This document shows, in pieces, positions 24,701-36,617 of a stretch of 64,000 nt of DNA. Made by a program: the position numbers and the translations under genes. This DNA comes from Ziziphus jujuba (lineage: Eukaryota; Streptophyta; Magnoliopsida; Rosales; Rhamnaceae). The stretch spans positions 14,315,001 through 14,379,000 of the forward strand of contig NC_083389.1 of NCBI RefSeq assembly GCF_031755915.1. The letters are read 5' to 3'. Each line of letters begins with the position of its first letter. Within the stretch, counting starts at the first letter, position 1. The notes beneath the pieces are model-generated. The model did not search any database. It had not been told where the DNA came from and saw only the letters and a list, made by a program, of their open reading frames with translations.

Positions 24701-27700
24701 CTTTAGATACAAAATAAAATGTGTTTGAGAAATAAAATAATTAGAGAACGATAATAAAAATAATCACTGAATGCCACAGGCGACATTGCATCGCCTTTTC
24801 CTTTTTTTTTCTATTTTTTTAAAAAGCCAAAATACAATTTAAAGACTTACATATTTGTAGGAATGTATCTTGTAAATCAGATAAACTATCATTGAAGCAC
24901 AAACACATGACTAAAAGTATAGCTCATTTAATATACTTATTTAGATAAATTGATCAATAAGTCCTTGTTGTATTAGTACTCTATATTTGGTATACCCTAT
25001 CTTAGATCTTTAGATATTTGTGTTTCGTATATACACATATATGTGAATAATGAAATAACAAAATAACAGATATTTGCTTCATACTTTTTAGAATTATTTT
25101 TAGTATTTATTTGCTAATGAAAAAAGAAAAAAAATGAAATAACAAAATAAAAGGAAAAAATGGAACAGGCGACGCAGTTGTAGCAAATTGCGTCGCCTAT
25201 TATTTTTTGTTTTATTTTGTTCCATTTTTTGAAAAAACAAATCTACAATTTAAAATTTTACAATTTTAAACAGAAAATAAACTATGTTTAAGAAACAAAA
25301 TAATTAGAGAACAACAATAGCAAGCGACGTAATCAGAGGGTTATTACGTCTCTTGTTCCCTCATTAAAAAAAAAAAAACAATTTAAAAGACTTGCAAATT
25401 TGTACGCGGGCTTTTGAATCTTGGTGTGTTTTGAAAATTTACGCATTTTTTGCCATTTTTCTGAAAATTTTGGCGCGTTTTGAAATTTGTACGCGGGCTT
25501 TTGAATCTCTTTTATTTTCAAAACTAAATCAAATACTCTATCTAATAAATATTAGATTTGGATACAACCTAAGAGGGACTTGAAGAGTGAGATATTTCAG
25601 ATTTCATTTGTCATTTGCCTACATCAGAAAGCCGAGTTTCTCTGTGTCACCCTCGTTGTGAGTTGGGTTTCTTCTTTTTTCGTCTCCATCGTGTAGATGA
25701 GTTTCTGTTTTCTTTGTTGTTGGCAGTTGCATGTGGTGGGTTGAGTTTTTTATTTTTTTAATTTTTTTTCATATTAACCATAGATTAGTTTCGTTAAATT
25801 TTCTTAATCTTGCTTTTGTAGATATTTTGTTTGTGATATTGCTTAGCATTGTTTTGATTCGAGATGATCTGTTGTTTTAACTCCACACAATATCATACTT
25901 TTGTTGAAGAATAATTGGTTGAAGAAGATGTTCTTGGCAATACTACGACGGCTCACAATCCATCTCAATGAGTATGCAATTCATGGAGATCTCCATGGTA
26001 AGTAAAACTACTTTCTAAATAAATTGGTAAGTAAATTTATTAACTTATGGTCGAAGTAATATTTATGACATTTAATTAATTTTTTTATTTGCTTTCCTAG
26101 GAAACAACGGTAATATTCTCTAGCTATATCATCTACTAAATTACTTTTTAATAATTAAAATTTTTTATTTTGCATAAGTGTCTATAATTTTATTAATTTT
26201 TTCATGCAGTACTATGAGAGTGTAATATATTCAACAAGAGGATGTCAACTTCCATCTCAACGAATATGCATTCATGGAGATTTAATTAATATTGCTTTTG
26301 CTTTCCCATATACAATAGTTCAATAGTTACCAATTCAAAAACTAGTTCATGAAATAATATTTAATTTATTTGATAATTATTTTGTTATGAAAATATTTTT
26401 TATGCAATTTTTGTATTCCAATTACTTTCGATCAAGATCATTTTAGTTATTTTGGTATTTTTATTATTTTAATTTTTTGGTATTGATAATTTCTAATCAA
26501 TTTTCACACAATTATAAAAAATAAATATAATAAAATAAAATAAACTAAACCCTAACAAATTAAAAAATATAAAAATATAAAAAAAGCAAAACGGGCGACG
26601 CATGACACATTTAGCGACGCATAACATAAATGTCGCCAATTCAACTTTTAGCGACGATAAAATTTAGTGACTCGAAATAAAGGTCGCTAAAGGTTAAACA
26701 TCAATATATATAGCGACATATTAATTTTCTCAATAGCGACGTACAATTAAACTTGTCGCTAAAAGTCTAACATTTAGCAACGCATATATTTGCCAAAACA
26801 GAGACATAGTATTTTAAATGTCGCTAAAAATCATAACATTTAGCGACGTATATAATGTTGCTGTTTCATCTATATTTAGCGACATATGTTTTACGGCGTC
26901 GCTGTTTCTCCATTTTTAGTGACCTTTTCTCATACGTCGCTGTTTATCTAATATTTTTAGCGACAGAGCATTAAGCGACGTGGTATAAATGCGTCTCTGT
27001 ATATTTCGTTTTACTTTTTTTTTTGCGTCGCTAAATCGCTATTTTCGCGTAGTGTTTGTTTATGTTTTTTGGAGGGGCCAAATACAAGTTTTTATAAAAA
27101 CCATAAAAGAATTGTATATACATATTTATATATAAAGGGGGTTTCCAGATATTTTAGGGTGGCCGTGGGCCGTGCCGATTGAGATTCAAATTCTCAATTT
27201 TTACTTCAGAAAGTAATGGTTTTTGTTTTACAAATAGAGCTAAGCAATTGAATAATCTGACTTTGTCAAAGAGCAATAATTATGCCTTTATGTCTCTTCC
27301 TACCAGCTTTGAACCAATTATTTATTTAATGGGGTATGACTTTGGAGGTCCATATCCAGCCACCGACGTGCCCAGCATTACCATCTCAGAGCCGATTAGG
27401 ACATACCATAGAGGTTTATATGCTATTAACTTTGTATTAATTTTATTACCAAAAAAGCCTTTGTATTACCCTTTTTTTTTAAAAAATAAAATTAATCTCT
27501 AGTATACTTTATCTGGATAATAACTCTCAGTAACATGTGTATGTTTCTACTTTAGTGATGAAATTGTTCTTTGATATTAATAGATAAAGTAATTTAAAAA
27601 AATAGAAAAAGTATCAAAAATCTGGACCATATGCCCCATTAATAAGTAAAGGACCAGTATGTTTTGCCAGCTTCCTTTTTTAAAAGAAAATAAATAAATA

Positions 27701-30700
27701 AATAATATGTTAGATAATGTAACAAATCTAGTGGGTTTTGAATGATAAATCATATATAAACTTGGTTGACTTGTATTATAATTAAATTCATACATACATA
27801 TATATATATATATATATTATCATCCTTTAAATCAATTTAATGTCATAAAAAATGCACCAGTTAAACAATCAAAAAATAAATCAACAGTTGTGTCAAATCA
27901 CCCTTTAGATACAAAAATAATCACATTCCCTCCAGAATCATCCCCTAATCATCCTAGTCTAAATACTTTAGATAAACCATCACAAGTTAATCAAGAACCA
28001 AAAAAGAAAAAGATCAAATGCACCAAATGTAAAGAATTTGGTCATTTTCCTAATAAATGTCAAAACCAATATACAAATCAACAATTAAAACATTTTGCTA
28101 AACTCCCTTTCCATAATCAACCTTTAGAAACAATCACCAGTTCCCAACCTCAAAACACTCCTATTACAATTCAAGATTTACAATCTGAATCTAAATCAAT
28201 CAAAAATGAAATAAAAGAATTAAAAATCTTTCCTAAATCAAATCAAACTTTATACTCCCAACCTACACCTAGGAAATGGCACATTCAAATCACTATAATC
28301 ATCCAAGATTTTCAACTAACCACACAAGCCCTTTTAGACTCAGGTGCAGATTTAAACTGTGTCCAAGAAGGCCTTATACCTAGTATATACTATACCAAAA
28401 CTAAAGAAAAATTAAATTCTGCCAATGGCAGTAAAATGGATTTAAAATATCAAATTAATCAAGCCCATATTTGTCACAAAAATGTTTGTTTTATAACATC
28501 TTTTGTTCTAATCAAAAATTTAATAGATCCAGTCATATTAGGAACTCCTTTCCTCTCTTTACTATACCCATTCACTATACACCATGATGGACTATCTAGT
28601 CAACTCTTAGGTGGAACCATCAAATTCAATTTTATACCTCATAATCACACCTTAGAAAAAACTTCTAATCAAATTCAAAACAAAACCAAACATTTACAAT
28701 CCCTTCAAGAAGAAATCAAATACAAACAGATAGAAAATCAATTGCCTCAGTCTAGTCTTCAAAATCAAATTAATAAATTTCAACAAACTTTGATCAGTGA
28801 AATTTGTGCTGATAACCCTAATGCCTTTTGGCATCGGGCTAAATATATTGTTAAATTACCCTATATAAAAGATTTCGATGAAAAGAATATCCCTACTAGG
28901 GCCAGAGCCATTCAAATGAATCAAGAATTAATGGAATACTGTAAATCAGAAATCAATGATCTTTTAAATAAAAAATTAATTCGTCCTAGTGAATCCCCTT
29001 GGTCTTGTTCTGCTTTTTATGTCCAGAAAAATGCTGAATTAGAAAGAGGATCCCCTAGACTAGTAATCAATTATAAACCCCTAAACAAGTGTCTTCAATG
29101 GATTAGGTACCCTATTCCAAATAAACAAGATTTAATCAAAAGACTCAATCAAGCTACTATTTTTTCAAAATTCAATATGAAATCAGGATTTTGGCAAATA
29201 GAAATCAATGAATCAGATAGATACAAAACCGCTTTTGTTACCCCATTTGGCCATTACGAATGGAATGTAATGCCTTTTGGTTTAAAGAATGCTCCCAGTG
29301 AATTTCAACATATGATGAATGACATATTTAATCAATATAGTCATTTTACCATTGTCTATATAGATGATGTCTTAGTATTCTCACAATCAGTAGATCAACA
29401 TTGGAAACATTTAAAAATATTTTTAGGTATAATAAAAAAACATGGTCTAGTTGTTTCTGCCTCTAAGATCAAATTATTCCAAACCAAAATCAGATTTTTA
29501 GGTTTCAATATATATCAATCCCAAATCACCCCTATAACTCGAGCCATAGAGTTTGCTAATCACTTTCCTGATGAAATATTAGATAAAAATCAATTACAAA
29601 GATTCTTAGGATCTTTAAACTACATTGCTGATTTTTATAGCCAATTAAGAATCAAATGCAAACCTTTGTTTGATAGGTTAAAATCAAATCCTCCTCCTTG
29701 GTCTTCCAATCATACTAATCTTGTCAAACAAATCAAAACCCATGTCGAAACACTTCCTTGTTTAGGAATTCCTTCTCCTAACTCATTTAAAATTGTTCAA
29801 ACAGATGCCTCCGAAATTGGTTTTGGTGGTATTCTTCTCCAACAAATCACTCCCAAATCACCTGAACAAATTGTTCGGTTCCATTCTGGAACATGGACGT
29901 CCTCCCAAATCAATTATAGTACTATCAAAAAAGAAATTTTATCATTAGTACTATGTATATCAAAATTTCAAAATGATTTACTTAATCAAAAATTTTTAGT
30001 TCGTATTGATTGCCAAAGTGCAAAATTTATTTTAGAAAAAGATGTTCAAAATCTTGCATCCAAACAGATTTTTGCCCGATGGCAAGCTATCTTAAGTATT
30101 TTTGATTTTGACATTGCAGACATCAAAGGAAATCAAAATTGCATTCCTGGTTTTTTAACCAGAGAATTTTTACAGGAAAAGAAATCTCTGTGCAGGATCA
30201 TAATGCCTCCTAAGAACAAGGGGTCATCCACCCCGAAGGGATCATTTATCCCTCCTCCTCTTAATCAAAAGGGATCATCAATCCCTCTTTATCAAAATCA
30301 AACCCAATCATCTCCAACTCAAAACCCCCCCAATGAGGATCAAATAACCAAAAATCAATCCATAATTCCCATTGAATCAACTCACCTTCAACATCCTATC
30401 CCAATCAGCCAAATCAATTACCAAACTGCTCTAACTAAACCATACAATCCATATAGTTTAATCTCTAGCCAACCATTCACTCCTTTTGCCCAATCACAAA
30501 CCAAATCAACCCCTTACTTCGATATTGCTAAAAAACTTTTATTTTACATTGAGCCTTCTCTTACTAAAATGACCATTCCCCAAATCATTAATCAATTTTT
30601 ACCTCCCAATTTCCATTTCATACCTAAATTACCCGGTATAACCTTAAAATACTATACCGCCATTCTCCAACATACACAATCAGTAACCATAACCCCACTT

Positions 30701-32120
30701 TTTGACAAAAATGATAATCAAACCATTATTTCCAATAAAATTTGGATCCATAAATTAATCACCCTTGAAAAATGGAATCAACCAGCCTACAAATCAAAAA
30801 AGATCACTTATCCTGGTGATGTCCCCATGATTCCCTATACATATAATTACTATGATTATATTGATGCTTGGGAATATATTTTCTATCACCAAAATGAATC
30901 ATTTTCCCATTCTTGGTTTATCAGTTGGAATTCAAAATTTCAAAGAAATTTCCATAGCTGGTTTTTCCAATAGTGGTGCGATCATGGTCCTGCAAAGAAA
31001 CATCTTCCATCACAAATTCAAAATCTAATCAATCATTTTTCCAAAAAATATCAAATCACCTATAAAGAAAATGGGTTTCCCATTGAATTAATTTTTATGT
31101 CTAAATATAAAGTCTCCTGGATATTCAAATGGCAATATTCTCGAGAACAGGATATCATTCACCGAATTCATTCAGTAAAATGGTGGGATAAGTGGAATTC
31201 AGACCGAACTCATAAAATGGTCATGGATGAATTCCCCATTTGTCCTCCCAAAATAATCAAATCATCATCCAGTCAAAATTCCAGCAAATCAACCAAATCA
31301 AAGAAGGAAATGCTTGCTCACATTCAAAAATTAATTGAAGAAGTTGATCAGTTATCAGATGACTCAGAGACATCTGATGAAGCCTCCAGTCAACCTATAG
31401 CAGAATCATCCAAATCAAAGGAGCCCCTTGGATTATCTACAAGATGGGCAGACTACCAAGATAGTCAAGATCCATATGATCTAGGATCTGACTAAAACAG
31501 AAGGAATCTAAATCAGTACAAAGTTGCTTTCAGAAATTCAAAATCAACAAGATCACGAGACTTTACTGTTCAATCACTATTCATGAACAGTAAAAAGAGC
31601 CGAAAGCAGATCACTGTTCAATCAATCAATCAACTATTCACCGACAGGACACTGTTCAATCACTATTTACAAGACCTCCTTTGCCTATTTAAAGGAGCCT
31701 CATTTTCATTTGTAAATCAAGTTTTTTATAGTTTTTGTAGAAGTTAGAGAGAGTTTAGAGAGTTTCTGGCAGATTTCTCCTCTTTTCTTAATCTTCTTCT
31801 CTATAAAACTGTATAATCAACCAGTTTGAGTGCTTGTAACACTTTGGTTCTTCGAATCAAGTAAGCATTCATTCATATCATTTATTTGTTTTCATTATTT
31901 TATTTTATTATCTTATTTTCATATATTGCTTGGCTGGTTCTACCGCCTTCAATATTATTATTTTGTTTTAAATATTTTAATTTATTATTTTCATATTTTT
32001 GGCTGGCTTTGCCGCCTCTATCTTTTATTTTGTCATTTTCATTTCCTTCCGCTTCCATCTTCATACTCTGTCTCTTTCATATCTCTGTTCTTCATACATA
32101 ACACTCTCTCCCCTTTCTCT

Positions 32121-32151
<31 letters not shown>

Positions 32152-33062
32152 AGTGGGAACATAAGTGACATGGACATTATGCAAGTTTGACCATCTAATG
32201 AATTGAGTAGGTTTTGAATAATGAATCATATATGCAATTTATTGACTTGTATTATATTAAATTCATATATATATATATATATAAAACATTTTACATGGAT
32301 TAATTACCGTCCAAAATGTTTAATAATATTAATGACGACAAATAATTTTTTTTCTTCCAACATTATTCTAAACTAACATAAGATTCTATATCCAAATTAG
32401 TCAAAACTTGTGCATGCTAGAGAAAGGGTAATTTTTTTGCAGGGGAATAGAATAAATTACTTCTTAACTCTGAAGATAAAAACAAACAAAGAAGAAAATA
32501 TAAAGATGGGGGGGGGGGGGTTAAGAAGAAGTTTGTTTTAGATATATATATATATATATATTTACTACATATATTCTGTTATCTCCTTCTTGGGATATTT
32601 CTATTTTATACCATGTAGTCATGAATAAATTTTGTTACTGAAATGCATGTGACAGTGAAAATTCTTCAAACAATTTCCGACAAACTACAGAACCCTCATT
32701 GGAACTTCAGCCGAAATTCTTGTAGTCCGAGTGAAGGCTTTAACATGACCATCTGGGAAGATACAATTACACGTAATATGACTTGCGACTGCACGTTTGA
32801 AAATGACACTGTTTGTCATGTCAAGAAGATGTAGGAGCTTATTTTCGAATCATCAAGTTCTTTTGTTTTTCTTTCTGAAATGCATTTATTCCATGATTGC
32901 ACAAAGCATCTCAAATGCAATTTGTTAGTTAATTTTTATTTTTATTGGTGCTTTACCATTCGTTGAATAATTATCATGCTATAGCAGTGTCGATATTAGT
33001 TTAAGTCAATGATAGAGATTGGAAAATGTGTTGCACTTGCACATGTATAAGAAGCAATGAAC

Positions 33063-33093
<31 letters not shown>

Positions 33094-33887
33094 GCATGCG
33101 TGCTATGGATGATACCTCTATTAGTGATTTTGTTAAATTTTTGAGTTTTTTAGTAAGAGAAAAGTTGAGGTAATCAAATTTTATAAACTAAAAATTAATT
33201 AGAATTTGGTCTCTCTATCAGAAATTCTCTATGCTTATTTGTCTAGACGGTCCGTGGCATAAGCATCGGATGGAACACATCTCCTTTTATTGTACCATTA
33301 ACACTACGTTATCAGAATTTCATTGTCAAATTTCTAAACCATGATGCATATTTTTTTTTTTTTTAAGGCATTAGAAATTATAGTTGCATGGTAGAATAGT
33401 CTTATTATTATTTTTTTTACTTAGAATTTTTTGTTCTAAATTTGGTATGGCACCTGGCTGAAGGGTCAGAACTTAACGGGAGTTCTACCTGAAGAATTTG
33501 GCAACCTTACTTTTCTTGAAGAAATGTAAGTGATTTACACACATACATATATGTACATATATATATATATATCAATTCAACGAATATTTGAGTTTACTAC
33601 TAAGATTTACAGAGTAAGAAGATGAAAATTGGTTTTGGGAGCCCGTACTTCCAAGACTAGGATCTAGGTTCATTGCAACTTATAAGAATCTGTTGAGTCT
33701 GTAAACTTTCTAATCAATTTCAGTACATATATTTCCTACAAAAATGTAAGCCCTTTCTTTCTGTCTTCATTATTATTACTATGTGACACGAAGGAATTTG
33801 TTTCATTGAACAGTGATCTAACTCGAAACTACATCAGTGGACCAATCCCCACAACTTTTCGCGCACCCCTTCAAAAGCTGTAAGTTA

Positions 33888-33924
<37 letters not shown>

Positions 33925-36408
33925 GTTGAGGGAGTATGCTAATACTCCATAGCTATGCACAGGTGTTTCAATAGGTCATTCAATATCGTTGATTCATATG
34001 TTGGTATGCTGCAGGTCACTTTTGGGAAACCTCCTCAATGGTTCAATTCCTAAAGAAATTGGTGACATTACCACACTCACAGATCTGTAAGTCATCTGTT
34101 TAAAGTTAAATCATATAATTGAACCAAAAATGTAAATGTGTGACCCTGGTTTCAATTTAAATTGCATTTTCCAGGGTGTTGGAAGATAATCGGCTTGAAA
34201 GGTCTCTTCATCAGAACCTGGGGAGTTTGAGTAATTTGAAAAGACTGTAAGACTGCTGCTCTTCTTACCTATTCATCACTGAATTTCCACTTTGGATACC
34301 AATTGATGTTTTAGACGTCCAATTTGCTTTAAAGAAAAAAAAATCTCATTTATGACAAAATAAAATCTAATCATATCTAGTTCATAAGATACTAACAACC
34401 AAACTGTTCTCTGTCATTTGCTTAGCCTAAACATAGTCTTTATTTGACTACAAATTTGAGTCTAATAATGTGTCTGTGAAGAAATGAAAGAAAAAAGTAC
34501 ATATATCTTTGTTGCTTCCTAAGAGTTCATTATAGTTAAAATTTTTGCTTTGCGTTTCTTTCACACTGATTTGAGGAATGTGTTACTGATGACAGTTCTT
34601 TATTTTTCAGCCTTCTTTCGGGAAACAATTTTACAGGAACAATACCAGAAACATTTGGGAATTTAAAGAACTTAACTGATTTGTAAGTGAAGTAAGGTGA
34701 CTTTATTATATGAATATCTGCTTTGAATTTTGAGATTTCTCACTTTTATTACCACATGCAGTAGGATAGATGGAAGCAGAATATCAGGGAAGATACCTAG
34801 TTTTATTGGGAACTGGACCCAACTTGATATACTGTGAGTACTTCACTTCATTCCATTTATCTGCAATCTTTTGCCTATTTGAAAATATAATTAACGGTTA
34901 CTTTTTCCTGATTTTTCCTGATAATTTACTTGAAAAAGTACAAATTTGATGCAGGGATATGCAGGGCACATCCATGGAGGGGCCAATTCCTTCCTCTATA
35001 TCTTTATTGAAAAACTAAACAGAATTGTGAGAGCTTTCTCTATCTAGTAATTATTTGTTCCGGTGACAAACTGAGTCAAAGTTGTCAAATAATGGAATTA
35101 ACTAACCTATGTTCTTTATCAGGAGGATATCTGATTTGAAGGGATCAAGCAATCATTTCCCCAATTTGACAGATCTGACAAAATTAGAAAGATTGTGAGT
35201 TCAATTTTCTGCAACTAAAATAGTAGTTCTATAAGATTATCATCTCTTGAGCTCTCTTTTGTCTTTGTTTTGCTATTTTGTGGCTCAGGGTACTGAGGAA
35301 TTGCTTGATTGATGATAAAATCCCAGATTATATTGGAAATATGGAAGGTTTGAAAACATTGTAAGTTCCTAGAATTTGTAAACGTACTTGTATATGTTTT
35401 TGAACATATTTTATATAATTTCACAAATGATTGTGTGTTATTTGGTCTCACACTTAAATGGCCAAACCAGATGTGCCTGCAGGGGAACTGACCTAAACTT
35501 AATTAGGCTTCCTAAGTTTAAGAACAACCCATGACAATAAATATCTATTCTGCAACTATTTGACTAGTATGTTGTATAGTCATTTTCTTGTTACTGACTG
35601 ATTATGTAAGGTTGAATATAGATTAGATAAAGTTGATGTTTTATAGACTAACTTACAGTAGTATATATACACTAACCAACCTATAATCAACGTAATTTTG
35701 AACTATTAACCATCACAAATGCTTCTGTCAAGATTGAGTAATCCGTGTTTAATTAATTTGATTGTACATCAAGGCAAAATTGTAAGATGTAATTGATTGA
35801 GACTTTTTTTTTTTTTTTTTTTTCAGAGACTTGAGCTTCAACAGGCTGACCGATGTCATTCCGCTAACTTTTCAGAGGCTAAGTCTTAATCACTTGTAAG
35901 TTAATCAAGGCAAAATTTTCAGGTTTTATATTTATTTTTGCATAATTTATTTCTTTATGTTTCACCAAGCACTAGTTTCTTTAGAAGAGAGATAATAAAC
36001 TTCTATGGCTTTGTAGGTTTTTGACCAGCAACTTGCTTACCGGAAAATTACCAGAGTGGATAGAGGACATAGGCAAGGACTTGTTAGTATATATTATTGT
36101 GTCTACTATGAAGTTGTTTACAAATTGCATGCGGCAGAACCTTTTGTACTACTCAAGTTATCGGTCGTGGTTCTGTCTCCCATTCTACTGATTTAAAATT
36201 TCATATTAAGAAATTTATTGATCAATTGCGTAACTTTTCTGTTTGTAGCGATTTATCATACAACAATTTTACAGGGCCAGCTAACGCTAACTGTGCATAT
36301 TTGCGAGTGTAAGTGAATATAATATCTAGAGCTTCTCCTAAGTGAATATAATTATACATGTCCATATGTTGAATATTGTTCCATTCCTTTTCTTTTCTCC
36401 GAAATCCA

Positions 36409-36456
<48 letters not shown>

Positions 36457-36586
36457 CACTCCAGAGGCCATTATTTGTTAATATTTTCTGATTACATTTA
36501 TTATTTAACAGGAATCGAATTTCTAGTTACTCAGCTTCTGAAAGGAACTCGTAAGTCCCTTCTCACTATTACTCTTAATTGTCTCT

Positions 36587-36617
<31 letters not shown>

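Larger units (their letters stand above)
22703..27054. mobile_element. Non-autonomous CACTA-type DNA transposon with hairpin arrays
   Basis: The left end is CACTACGCGAAAATAGCGAT followed by TTAGC; the right end is its exact reverse complement (25 bp perfect). The 3-bp target duplication is TTT (22700-22702 and 27055-27057), as expected for the CACTA superfamily. Both ends are crowded with TAGCGACG motifs in both orientations, typical of subterminal transposase-binding repeats. Inside are at least two tandem families of hairpin-forming units (23190-23660 and 24420-25360). No transposase domain is recognisable in its 4.35 kb. Empty sites in the paralogous intron of copy D are at about 59976 and 62230. 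Confidence 0.9.
27819..32127 (+). mobile_element. Endogenous caulimovirid (pararetrovirus) fragment, probably florendovirus-like
   Basis: A block of about 4.3 kb with coat-protein zinc knuckle, aspartic protease, RT and RNase H in one frame, then a second unrelated protein, then a promoter-like region and leader. There are no LTRs and no integrase, which separates it from Ty3/gypsy elements. The left end is truncated: the movement protein and most of the coat protein are missing and the reading frame runs open into the TA microsatellite. The right end stops in the leader, also in a TA run (about 32128-32150). I saw no tRNA-Met primer site. It lies in intron 1 of receptor copy B and is absent from copy D. 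Genus assignment is inference. Confidence 0.88.

Noticed and set aside
24420..25360. CRISPR-like regularly spaced repeats
   Set aside because: Units are long, AT-rich and hairpin-forming with spacers that are themselves related, all inside a plant DNA transposon. There is no biological context for CRISPR.
27179..27502. Conserved small protein gene (similar frame at 62447-62701)
   Set aside because: The two copies are close at DNA level, but most differences change the amino acid and there is no excess of silent changes. It is a repeated intron segment, not a constrained gene.
27819..31495. Ty3/gypsy retrotransposon
   Set aside because: Protease-RT-RNase H order fits, but there is no integrase, no LTRs and no target duplication. 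The downstream ORF and promoter-like region fit a caulimovirid.
31830..32190. Small membrane proteins from overlapping open frames
   Set aside because: These T-rich frames overlap each other in the viral leader and TA run and have no recognisable domain.
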